DNA from: Aalborgiella sp043769295
GTDB taxonomy: Bacteria; Pseudomonadota; Gammaproteobacteria; Burkholderiales; Burkholderiaceae_C
Direction of reading: 5' to 3'
Assembly: GCA_043769295.1 (NCBI GenBank)
Contig: JAYVJL010000018.1
Location: 1 to 31,488 of the forward strand
DNA: 31,488 bases
This document shows positions 24,622 through 31,488 of the stretch, in pieces. The notes under the pieces are model-generated. The model was given only the letters and a program-made list of their open reading frames with translations, made no database searches and had not been told where the DNA came from. Position 1 is the stretch's first letter. Each line of letters starts with the position of its first letter. The position numbers and the translations under genes were made by a program.

Positions 24622-25923
24622 TTAGTTTTGCTTATGATTCAATTTATTCAGCTCGCGCAGCTTATCGGCAATCTTGATTTCCAAGCCGCGTTCAACGGGC
24701 CGATAGAACACGGCCTCGGTCATGCCGTCCGGCAAGTAGCGCTCTCCTGCAGCAAAACCATCAGCTTCGTCATGGGCATAGCGATAGTCTTTGCCGTAAT
24801 CAAGCGCTTTCATCAGCTTGGTAGGCGCATTGCGTAAATGCAGGGGCACGGGGCGTGTGCCGTCTTTTTTTACAAAGGCTTTGGCTTCGTTGAAGGCTTT
24901 GTAGACCGCATTTGATTTGGGTGCAACCGCCAAATAAACCACGCACTGCGCCAATGCCAACTCACCCTCGGGCGTACCCAAACGTTCATAGGTATCTGCA
25001 GCATCCAAAGCCATGCGCAGCGCGCGCGGGTCGGCCAGGCCGATGTCTTCACTGGCCATGCGAATCAAGCGCCGGGCCATGTAGCGCGGGTCGGCGCCAC
25101 CATCCAGCATGCGCACAAACCAATACATGGCCGCCTGCGGGTCGCTGCCGCGCACCGACTTGTGAAGGGCGCTGATGGTGTCGTAAAACTGCTCGCCGCC
25201 TTTGTCGTAGCGCCGCATGCGTTCACCCAACACCCGCATGAGCCAGACATCGGTGATCTCTGACAATTTATCCTGCCCTGCAGCCACCGCTAAAGTCTCA
25301 AGGGTGTTGAGCAAGCGGCGAGCATCACCATCCGCATAGGCAATGAGCCGTTCAATTGCTATCTTTTCAATAGCTGGTATGGCATGTATTTGGCCGGCTC
25401 TGGCAACAATTTTAGCCAAATCTTCGCTCGATAACGATTGCAACACATACACAGCGGCTCGGGACAACAACGCAGAATTCACCTCAAACGAGGGGTTCTC
25501 CGTAGTGGCGCCAATGAAGGTCAACAATCCGCTTTCGACATGGGGTAAAAAAGCGTCCTGCTGGCTTTTATTGAATCGATGGACTTCGTCCACAAACACA
25601 ATCGTTCGCCTGCCCTGCCCCTGCCAGATCAGGGCTTGTTCAACGGCTTCGCGGATGTCTTTGACACCGCCCAAAGTGGCGCTGATGGTGATAAACTGCG
25701 CATCAAAGGCGTTTGCCATCAACCTGGCGATGGTGGTTTTGCCCACGCCGGGTGGTCCCCAAAGGATGCAGCTGTGCGGCCGGCCGGACTCAAAAGCGAT
25801 GCGCAGCGCCATGCCCGCACCCAGAACATGCTGTTGACCTATCACTTCGCTCAACGTTTTGGGTCGTAGGCGCTCCGCCAAAGGGGATGAAGACGACGGA
25901 TCAGGTGGCCTGGATGGCTTCAT
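24622..25923 (-). CDS. rarA: Replication-associated recombination protein A (RarA/MgsA AAA+ ATPase)
   Basis: RarA acts at stalled replication forks and resembles the clamp loader. The 433-residue protein has Walker A GPPGVGKTT at 56-64, Walker B TIVFVDEVHRFNKSQQDAFL around 107-126, and sensor 1 with GATTENPSFEVNSALLSR at 138-155. The tetramer domain follows with RGSDPQAAMYWFVRMLDGGADPRYMARRL. Length fits the family. Residues 175-188 (AGQIHAIPAIEKIA), before the conserved YADGDARRLLNTLE, come from a dispersed repeat and replace a stretch that varies in homologs. It lies 26 bases after lolA, completing the conserved ftsK-lolA-rarA order. Confidence 0.95.
   Translation of the reverse strand: MKPSRPPDPSSSSPLAERLRPKTLSEVIGQQHVLGAGMALRIAFESGRPHSCILWGPPGVGKTTIARLMANAFDAQFITISATLGGVKDIREAVEQALIWQGQGRRTIVFVDEVHRFNKSQQDAFLPHVESGLLTFIGATTENPSFEVNSALLSRAAVYVLQSLSSEDLAKIVARAGQIHAIPAIEKIAIERLIAYADGDARRLLNTLETLAVAAGQDKLSEITDVWLMRVLGERMRRYDKGGEQFYDTISALHKSVRGSDPQAAMYWFVRMLDGGADPRYMARRLIRMASEDIGLADPRALRMALDAADTYERLGTPEGELALAQCVVYLAVAPKSNAVYKAFNEAKAFVKKDGTRPVPLHLRNAPTKLMKALDYGKDYRYAHDEADGFAAGERYLPDGMTEAVFYRPVERGLEIKIADKLRELNKLNHKQN
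25358..25398 (+). repeat. Dispersed 41-base repeat, copy 7, inside rarA (antisense to the gene)
   Basis: GCTAT 25358-25362, 7-base loop, ATAGC 25370-25374, GGCA 25381-25384, GCCGGC 25393-25398: all 20 fixed positions match. The variable bases differ from copies 2 and 6, so this is an older or different subtype. The gene strand reads AGQIHAIPAIEKIA. Confidence 0.87.
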
Positions 25924-25949
25924 AGACGATGGCGGTTTATTGCGAAGTT

Positions 25950-26648
25950 CTACTGCCGGATGACATCGGCACCGGCCGGTGGCTTGAAGTTAAATGCCTC
26001 CGCGCCAAATGCCGGATTCACCTCAAACTTGCTGAAGCTGAGCACCGAGCGTTGACCAAAACTGTCCGATATCTCCATCGCAGCCAAACCCACACTTTTA
26101 TCAGCCGCCGTTTTAAAGCCCACCCGGATACTTTGCAACTGTCCATCTTTGGCCTTGGGTGTCGCCACCACCCACTGTAGTCCATTGGCTTCGGGCGCGT
26201 CCTGCAGGCTGAACTCCGCCTCCAGTGCCTTCAAATTGGGCGCTGTGGCAATCAAAGCCGCAGGGGTTGACCCCAAAGCCTGCGCTTGTTTGCGCGCCGT
26301 CACCTGGTTCAGATCGGCGTCGTACAACCACAAGGTGGTGCCATCAGCCACAATGGTTTGTTCAAAAGGTTTTTTGTACAAAAACTTGAACCGATTGGGG
26401 CGTACAAACTCAAAGGTCCCGCTGGAATTTTTGACTTTTGCTGCGGCTTTCTCTGAACCCTCTGTTTTGGGCGGACTGGTCACCACTTGGTTGAACTCGG
26501 CCTTGCCTGAGCGGGTGGATTTCAGGAACTCTTCAAGTGAATTTAGGCCTCCAGCCGGCGTATTTACTGCCACAGTAGCTATTAAAATAGAAGCAGATAG
26601 CAATCTGACCGCAGTTGCAAAACGGTTAACTTGTCGTTGTTTAAACAT
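25950..26648 (-). CDS. lolA: Outer-membrane lipoprotein carrier protein LolA
   Basis: LolA picks up lipoproteins from LolCDE at the inner membrane and carries them across the periplasm to LolB. From ATG 26648 it has 232 residues, a little longer than the usual 205-210. It has a secretion signal, SLEEFLKSTRSGKAEFNQVV, the SGTFEFVRPNRFKFLYKKPFEQTIVADG core with LWLYDADLNQVT, and a C-terminal SFGQRSVLSFSKFEVNPAF. A GTG one codon earlier is possible, but AGGA lies five bases before ATG, the better distance. Signal residues about 19-32 (ASILIATVAVNTPA) come from repeat copy 8, with likely cleavage after TPA. It sits between ftsK and rarA, all on the minus strand. Confidence 0.93.
   Translation of the reverse strand: MFKQRQVNRFATAVRLLSASILIATVAVNTPAGGLNSLEEFLKSTRSGKAEFNQVVTSPPKTEGSEKAAAKVKNSSGTFEFVRPNRFKFLYKKPFEQTIVADGTTLWLYDADLNQVTARKQAQALGSTPAALIATAPNLKALEAEFSLQDAPEANGLQWVVATPKAKDGQLQSIRVGFKTAADKSVGLAAMEISDSFGQRSVLSFSKFEVNPAFGAEAFNFKPPAGADVIRQ
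26554..26594 (-). repeat. Dispersed 41-base repeat, copy 8, encoding the LolA signal peptide
   Basis: On the minus strand GCTTC, 7-base loop, ATAGC, GGCA, GCCGGC with exact spacing; 18 of 20 fixed positions match, and GGCAGTAAATACGCCGGC is identical to copy 6. The sense reading ASILIATVAVNTPA lines up residue for residue with the mltB copy. Confidence 0.85.
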
Positions 26649-26700
26649 CACTGTCCTATTTTTGGGGCACCTGTTACAACCTGGGAGTCAGGTTTCGCTC

Positions 26701-29037
26701 TCACTCTTGACGCTGGGGCACCAAAATCTCGCGCTGGCCACTTGTGCTCATGCTGCTAACCAAACCTGCTTTTTCCATGTCTTCAACCAAACGCGCCGCG
26801 CGGTTGTAACCAATTTTCAAATGCCGCTGCACCAGAGATATGCTTGCTTTGCGGTTTTTTAGCACCACTTCAACCGCTTGGTCGTACATGGGGTCTTTTT
26901 CGCCACCACCGCCCGCACCATCGCCCAGCGAATCACCTTCGCCGTCTACCGTGCCACCTTCCAGCACGCCCTCGATATAGTCAGGCTCCCCTTGCGTCTT
27001 CAGATAAGATACAACGCGGTGGACCTCTTCGTCGCTGACATAGGCGCCATGCACCCGAATAGGCAAACCGGTACCACTGGCCATGTACAGCATGTCGCCC
27101 ATACCCAACAGCGCCTCTGCACCCATTTGGTCCAAGATCGTACGGCTGTCGATTTTGCTGCTGACCTGGAATGAAATTCGGGTCGGGATATTGGCTTTGA
27201 TCAAACCTGTGATCACATCCACACTGGGGCGCTGTGTCGCCAAAATCAAGTGAATGCCAGCTGCCCGTGCTTTTTGCGCCAAGCGCGCAATTAATTCTTC
27301 AATCTTTTTACCCACCACCATCATCAAGTCAGCCAACTCGTCAATCACCACCACGATATGCGGTAGGCGATCAAGTGGTTCTGGTGAGTCGGGTGTCAAA
27401 CTGAACGGGTTATAGATGAATTCTTCGCGGGATTTGGCTTCATCAATTTTGGCGTTGTAACCCGCCAAATTGCGCACTCCCATCTTGCTGAGCAGTTTGT
27501 AGCGACGCTCCATTTCAGCCACGCACCAATTCAAACCATGCGCGGCTTGGCGCATATCGGTCACCACCGGTGCAAGCAAATGCGGAATGCCCTCATAAAC
27601 GCTCATTTCCAGCATTTTGGGGTCAATCATCAACAAACGAACATCACGCGCTTCGGCCTTGTAAAGCAACGACAAAATCATGGCATTGATACCCACAGAC
27701 TTGCCTGAACCGGTCGTCCCTGCCACCAAAACATGGGGCATTTTGGCCAAATCAGCAACGACGGCATTACCCACAATGTCTTTACCCAAGCCCATGGTCA
27801 ACAGGGACTTGGCTTCGTTGTAGACGTCTGAACCCAGAATCTCGCTCAGTTTGATGGACTGCCTGCGCGCATTGGGCAACTCCAGCGCCATGTAATTTTT
27901 GCCGGGAATGGTCTCCACCACGCGGATAGAGACCAGACTGAGTGAACGTGCCAGGTCTTTGGCCAGTCCGACAATCTGCGAGCCTTTGACGCCAATAGCG
28001 GGCTCGATTTCATAACGGGTGATGACGGGGCCTGGTGAAGCCAAAACAACACGCACTTCTACGCCAAAGTCTTTGAGCTTTTTCTCAATCAAGCGGGACG
28101 TCATCTCCAGCGTTTCTGGCGAAACCGTCTCCTGCCGTACTTGTGCATCATCCAGCAAATCTACCTGCGGGAGTTTGCTGTCCAGCATGTCCACAAACAA
28201 AGGCTTTTGCCGCTCTTTGGCCACTCTCAGGCTGGGGGGCACTTCAGCAAGCACGGGCTCAATTCTGACGGGCAAAGGATGCTGCTCAGCAATAATTTCA
28301 CGCTCTTCAGACACATTTTCTTCACGTTCACGAGCCGCCTGTTTGCCAAGAGCCCAATCTTGCGCAATTTCATTTTTTTGCCTTCTGGAAGCCCAAAACT
28401 CTTGCACCCGTGCACCCAGTTTCAGCGCGACCCTGTTCCATGAAAAGTCAAACGTCATCGCTGCGCCAATCACACCCAAGCTGATGCAAGCCAGAGCAGC
28501 CCCGGTAAAGCCAAGCAATTTAACGCTGAAAATCCCCAACAAATAGCCCAAGACGCCACCGGCATGTCCTGGCAAATAAAGTTCCAACCGATGCAACCGC
28601 GCCCATTCAATGGCCACACTGCTGGACATCAACAGGCCCAGACCCAGCCAAAACTTGATTCTTGGCGACAAAACAGGGTCACGCTCGGTCATATCAGCCA
28701 CAGCCACATGACTTTCACCGCTTCGCATCCAGGTCGCTAACGTTGCGAGCCAAGCTCTTGCGAGGGCAGCCACGCACCACCAGATGGAAAATCCAAAAAA
28801 ATAATAACTCATATCAGACAGCAATGCGCCAAGTCGCCCGCCCCAATTTAAGGTATTCGCACCCACGCCTGAGGTCGACCAGGCGGCGTCATGGCTGGAG
28901 TAACTCAGCAAAGCAAGCAACCAAAAAACCAGCACCAAAGCGCCAAGAATCAAACCAACTTCTTGTGTAAAACGTGCGCTTGCCGTTAGTTCAGAATTTG
29001 ATCGGCTTGAATTTAAAGTATTTAAGGAATAAGACAT
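26701..29037 (-). CDS. ftsK: DNA translocase FtsK
   Basis: FtsK sits at the division septum and pumps DNA so that sister chromosomes separate and XerCD can resolve dimers. The 778-residue protein has about four membrane helices (within 25-195), a short charged linker (about 205-305), and the motor with Walker A AGTTGSGKS at 439-447 and Walker B VVVIDELADL at 562-571. A glycine/acidic stretch follows (about 689-713), then the gamma winged helix at 717-775 that reads oriented DNA sites (ISLVQRHLKIGYNRAARLVE). The linker is far shorter than in E. coli FtsK (1329 residues), as in many other bacteria. It follows the Crp-type regulator by 41 bases and precedes lolA. Confidence 0.96.
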   Translation of the reverse strand: MSYSLNTLNSSRSNSELTASARFTQEVGLILGALVLVFWLLALLSYSSHDAAWSTSGVGANTLNWGGRLGALLSDMSYYFFGFSIWWCVAALARAWLATLATWMRSGESHVAVADMTERDPVLSPRIKFWLGLGLLMSSSVAIEWARLHRLELYLPGHAGGVLGYLLGIFSVKLLGFTGAALACISLGVIGAAMTFDFSWNRVALKLGARVQEFWASRRQKNEIAQDWALGKQAAREREENVSEEREIIAEQHPLPVRIEPVLAEVPPSLRVAKERQKPLFVDMLDSKLPQVDLLDDAQVRQETVSPETLEMTSRLIEKKLKDFGVEVRVVLASPGPVITRYEIEPAIGVKGSQIVGLAKDLARSLSLVSIRVVETIPGKNYMALELPNARRQSIKLSEILGSDVYNEAKSLLTMGLGKDIVGNAVVADLAKMPHVLVAGTTGSGKSVGINAMILSLLYKAEARDVRLLMIDPKMLEMSVYEGIPHLLAPVVTDMRQAAHGLNWCVAEMERRYKLLSKMGVRNLAGYNAKIDEAKSREEFIYNPFSLTPDSPEPLDRLPHIVVVIDELADLMMVVGKKIEELIARLAQKARAAGIHLILATQRPSVDVITGLIKANIPTRISFQVSSKIDSRTILDQMGAEALLGMGDMLYMASGTGLPIRVHGAYVSDEEVHRVVSYLKTQGEPDYIEGVLEGGTVDGEGDSLGDGAGGGGEKDPMYDQAVEVVLKNRKASISLVQRHLKIGYNRAARLVEDMEKAGLVSSMSTSGQREILVPQRQE

Positions 29038-29078
29038 AAGCGCTCAGTCAGGTGCTACCGCGCAAAAAGAGGAAAGAA

Positions 29079-29753
29079 TCAAAAGTGTAAAAAATTGCTT
29101 TGACGAATGCACAAAGAACCGTCGGGACGACTCTCAATATAACCTTTGTCTTCAAGATCTTTCATCACGCGACTGACCATTTCACGCGATGCTCCCACGT
29201 TTTTGGCAATGTTTTGGCGCGAAACTTTCTCTTTGATAAAAGTGACACCATTCGCATCGACATCTGCGATTTCCATCAAGGCACCGGCCACCCGGCCATA
29301 CACGTCCATGAGAGCCAGGGATTCAATTTTTCGATCTGCATGGCGAAGACGTTGGACCAGCACTTTCATGATGGCGTAGGTCATGGCAGCGTTTTCTGGC
29401 AAGATTCTGGCAAACTGCGCGCGCCCTAGCACCAAAACATCCGTCTGTACTTCAGTACGAACCGAGGCAGAGTGCGGCTGATTGTCGATCAAACTCATTT
29501 CACCAATGTAATCACCCTGCTTGAGATTGGCCAAAATGGCCTCCCGTCCGCGACCATCTGTGGCAACCACATGCGCGCGGCCATTTAAAATAATGTAAAG
29601 TGCGTTAGATTTTTTACCGCGCTCAACAATCAATTCGCCGCGACGAAACCGTTGCTTGGTGACAGACTCTGCAATAGTTTGCGCTTGCGCCTCCGTCAGC
29701 ATAGAGAACAATGGCACGCGACGAATTAAATCCAGATTTGACAAAATTGTCAT
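29079..29753 (-). CDS. Crp/Fnr-family transcription regulator
   Basis: From ATG 29753 it has 224 residues: a cyclic-nucleotide-like beta-barrel (about 15-115), a dimer helix (about 118-150), and a winged helix with recognition segment SRQNIAKNVGASREMVSRVM at 178-197. The pocket stretch GEMSLIDNQPHSASVR keeps the Glu but has His94 where CRP has the phosphate-binding Arg, so cAMP binding is doubtful. There are no Fnr-type N-terminal cysteines, so an iron-sulfur cluster is unlikely. ATG 29753 was chosen over the open frame to 29786 because GAGGGA lies six bases before it. It is divergent from trxB and upstream of ftsK; its targets are unknown. Confidence 0.92.
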   Translation of the reverse strand: MTILSNLDLIRRVPLFSMLTEAQAQTIAESVTKQRFRRGELIVERGKKSNALYIILNGRAHVVATDGRGREAILANLKQGDYIGEMSLIDNQPHSASVRTEVQTDVLVLGRAQFARILPENAAMTYAIMKVLVQRLRHADRKIESLALMDVYGRVAGALMEIADVDANGVTFIKEKVSRQNIAKNVGASREMVSRVMKDLEDKGYIESRPDGSLCIRQSNFLHF

Positions 29754-29951
29754 ATGAGTCCCTCTCAGATATCGAGTTGGCAACATTCAGTTGCGTCTCG
29801 CAGCACACAATTAAGGCAGGTCAAGCCAGATAAACAGCTTTCCTTTAAAATCGAAACACACAGCAAGTTATAACCTGAAATTCAGTGTTATCGACGACCT
29901 TAGTTCCAATATCTCCAATATTCTCGCATTCGCTATTTTCCAGAATCACCT
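29754..29951. promoter_or_regulatory. Divergent promoter region between the Crp-type regulator and trxB
   Basis: This 198-base A/T-rich spacer must carry promoters for both divergent genes. The regulator's ribosome site GAGGGA lies at 29759-29764 (minus strand). I see a TTGACC on the minus strand near 29820 without a convincing -10 partner, and no clear Crp-type palindrome. The trxB start has only a weak ribosome site. Confidence 0.45.
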
Positions 29952-30908
29952 ATGTCAAACACATCGCACGCAAAAATTCTTATTCTAGGATCAGGTCCCG
30001 CAGGCTACACAGCCGCTATTTACGCAGCGCGCGCCAATTTGAAGCCCATGCTGATCACGGGCATCGCCCAAGGTGGCCAGCTTATGACCACGACCGATGT
30101 GGACAACTGGCCCGCTGATGTAGATGGCGTTCAGGGCCCCGAACTGATGCAACGCTTCCAATCACATGCAAAACGCTTTAATACGCAAATAGTGTTTGAC
30201 CATATCCACACCGCTGATTTTTCCAAACGCCCCTTTACCCTGACGGGCGATTCTGGCGCCTATACCTGCGATGCCTTGATTCTGGCAACTGGCGCATCGG
30301 CAAAATATCTGGGTCTGCCTTCAGAGACGGCGTTCATGGGCAGAGGCGTCTCGGGCTGTGCCACCTGTGATGGTTTCTTTTATCGCGAACAGGTTTGCTC
30401 AGTCATTGGAGGCGGCAATACTGCGGTAGAAGAAGCGCTGTATCTGTCCAATATCGCCAGCAAAGTCTACTTGGTCCACCGCCGCGATACATTCAAAGCC
30501 GAGGCCATTTTGATCGACAAATTGATGGCTAAAGTCGCTGCTGGCAAGATTGAACTCAAATTGCATGCCATCCTGGATGAGGTTTTGGGTGACAACACAG
30601 GCGTTACTGGCATCCGATTGAAAAATGTGAAGGACGGGTCAACCCAAGACATAACACTCAAAGGCTGCTTCATTGCCATCGGCCATCAACCCAACACTGA
30701 TATATTTAAAGAGCAGTTAGAAATGCAAGATGGCTACATCATCACCAAATCAGGCCTAAAAGGGATGGCGACGATGACCAGCGTACCTGGTGTTTTTGCT
30801 GCAGGCGACGTGCAAGACCATATTTATCGCCAAGCCATCACCAGCGCGGGTACGGGCTGCATGGCTGCATTAGATGCACAACGCTTTTTAGAGCAAAACG
30901 AAACCTAG
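29952..30908 (+). CDS. trxB: Thioredoxin-disulfide reductase
   Basis: The enzyme passes electrons from NADPH through FAD to thioredoxin. The 318-residue protein has the FAD motif LILGSGPAGYTAAIYAARA near 10-28, the redox pair Cys136-Ala-Thr-Cys139 in SGCATCDGFF, the NADPH motif VIGGGNTAVEEALYL near 151-165, HRRDTFKA after it, and the C-terminal FAD motif PGVFAAGDVQDHIYRQA. All catalytic residues are present and the length is typical. It is alone on the plus strand, next to the ftsK block as in many proteobacteria. Confidence 0.97.
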   Translation: MSNTSHAKILILGSGPAGYTAAIYAARANLKPMLITGIAQGGQLMTTTDVDNWPADVDGVQGPELMQRFQSHAKRFNTQIVFDHIHTADFSKRPFTLTGDSGAYTCDALILATGASAKYLGLPSETAFMGRGVSGCATCDGFFYREQVCSVIGGGNTAVEEALYLSNIASKVYLVHRRDTFKAEAILIDKLMAKVAAGKIELKLHAILDEVLGDNTGVTGIRLKNVKDGSTQDITLKGCFIAIGHQPNTDIFKEQLEMQDGYIITKSGLKGMATMTSVPGVFAAGDVQDHIYRQAITSAGTGCMAALDAQRFLEQNET

Positions 30909-30926
30909 TCTTCATTACTGCTCTTA

Positions 30927-30957
30927 TTGCAACTTGGGGGTTTAAAAACGCTATAAT
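30927..30957 (+). promoter_or_regulatory. Probable promoter of rpmB-rpmG
   Basis: A perfect TATAAT at 30952-30957 has TTGCAA at 30927-30932 as the -35 candidate, with a 19-base spacer that is longer than ideal. Transcription from here gives a leader of about 210 bases before rpmB. Confidence 0.55.
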
Positions 30958-31095
30958 CCGAGGCTTGCCTAAATTTTGCTAGCCATTTTTTAGTGCATTC
31001 AACCTTATTACCGCCTTCATATGCTGCATTTCCACATGTTGGGGTTACAGATTTAAAGGCGAGGTGCGGCGTAGGCCGTTAACGCGTGACCATTT

Positions 31096-31136
31096 GTTTG
31101 AGTTTGATTACTTGATTTTTAAGTAATCATTCAAAC
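31096..31136 (+). promoter_or_regulatory. Long hairpin in the rpmB leader
   Basis: TGATTACTT (31105-31113) pairs with AAGTAATCA (31121-31129) around a 7-base loop. GTTTGA (31096-31101) pairs with TCAAAC (31131-31136) below a small internal loop. The 15-pair structure ends 37 bases before the rpmB start. It could be a leader regulatory structure or an RNA processing site. A T-run at 31153-31158 comes too late to make a normal terminator. Confidence 0.55.
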
Positions 31137-31161
31137 CCAAACAACAGTTACGTTTTTTCTT

Positions 31162-31166
31162 AGGAG
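31162..31166 (+). promoter_or_regulatory. rpmB ribosome binding site
   Basis: AGGAG, seven bases before ATG 31174. Confidence 0.8.
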
Positions 31167-31173
31167 TGTCCAC

Positions 31174-31407
31174 ATGGCACGCGTATGTGAAGTAACGGGC
31201 AAAGGCCCAATGTCGGGAAACAATGTTTCTCACGCCAACAACCACACCAAGCGTCGGTTTTTGCCGAACTTGCAATATCGCCGCTTCTGGATTGAAGCCG
31301 AAAACCGCTGGATTCGTCTGCGCGTTTCTGCTGCAGCTATCCGCCTGATCGACAAAAACGGCATCGAATCCGTGCTCGCAGACATGCGCGCTCGTGGTCA
31401 AGCTTAA
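31174..31407 (+). CDS. rpmB: 50S ribosomal protein L28
   Basis: The 77-residue basic protein is the usual L28 length. It begins MARVCEVTGKGPMSGNNVSH, followed by NNHTKRRFLPNLQ and the conserved RFWIEAENRWIRLRVS, typical of proteobacterial L28 in the large subunit. A strong AGGAG precedes the start. rpmG follows after 37 bases, the normal rpmB-rpmG pair. Confidence 0.97.
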   Translation: MARVCEVTGKGPMSGNNVSHANNHTKRRFLPNLQYRRFWIEAENRWIRLRVSAAAIRLIDKNGIESVLADMRARGQA

Positions 31408-31444
31408 TCCATCCACCCAATTTACCTAGATACGGAGAACCATC

Positions 31445-31488
31445 ATGGCAAAAGGCGGACGCGAAAAAATCAAGCTGGAATCGACAGC
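31445..31488 (+). CDS. rpmG: 50S ribosomal protein L33, N-terminal part
   Basis: The first 14 codons (MAKGGREKIKLEST) are present before the window ends. They match the start of proteobacterial L33, and the gene follows rpmB as usual, with GGAGAA a few bases before the ATG. The remaining three quarters of the gene is outside the window. Confidence 0.88.
   Translation, partial: MAKGGREKIKLEST

Noticed and set aside
30961..30986. TGCCTAAATT followed by GCTAG in the rpmB leader, resembling the middle of repeat copy 6
   Set aside because: Two extra bases break the spacing, and neither GCCGGC nor the second stem arm is present. It may be a decayed copy, but I cannot support it.
31108..31416. Minus-strand 102-codon open frame across rpmB
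   Set aside because: It covers the L28 gene and its leader hairpin and has no recognisable features.

Overview
The window reads as chromosomal DNA of a betaproteobacterium, most likely order Burkholderiales, family Comamonadaceae (Rhodoferax- or Polaromonas-like). This rests on the protein sequences and on the hemC-hemD-hemX-hemY and ftsK-lolA-rarA gene orders; the genus is a guess. Coding density is high. I see no prophage, insertion sequence, CRISPR array, tRNA or rRNA, and no intergenic stretch over 300 bases.

Layout, left to right: the end of rpsT with terminator-like hairpins; on the minus strand a histone-deacetylase-family gene followed by an MscS-type channel gene; a plus-strand run of MoxR ATPase, DUF58 protein, TgpA-like transglutaminase and a soluble MltB-type lytic transglycosylase; a minus-strand pair of circularly permuted ATP-grasp and alpha-E proteins; a long minus-strand block, hemC-hemD-hemX-hemY then comEC; divergent ppc on the plus strand; a minus-strand livHMGF transporter operon with no binding protein; a minus-strand block of Crp/Fnr-type regulator, ftsK, lolA and rarA; divergent trxB; and rpmB with the start of rpmG.

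Working groups are tetrapyrrole synthesis (hemC, hemD, with hemX and hemY as accessory membrane proteins), cell envelope (tgpA, mltB, lolA, mscS), amino-acid import (liv), chromosome maintenance (ftsK, rarA), redox (trxB), anaplerosis (ppc) and translation (rpsT, rpmB, rpmG).

The main non-gene discovery is a family of short dispersed repeats with fixed geometry, GCTAT-N7-ATAGC-N6-GGCA-N8-GCCGGC (41 bases). I found eight copies by eye, seven well supported or diverged and one with only the left half. Seven lie inside protein-coding genes (DUF58, mltB, comEC, hemX, hemD, rarA, lolA) and one lies between ppc and livF. Within genes each orientation is always read in the same frame. In mltB and lolA the repeat makes up the hydrophobic core and cleavage region of the signal peptide. 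It resembles in principle the Rickettsia palindromic elements, which also sit in frame inside genes, but the sequence is different.
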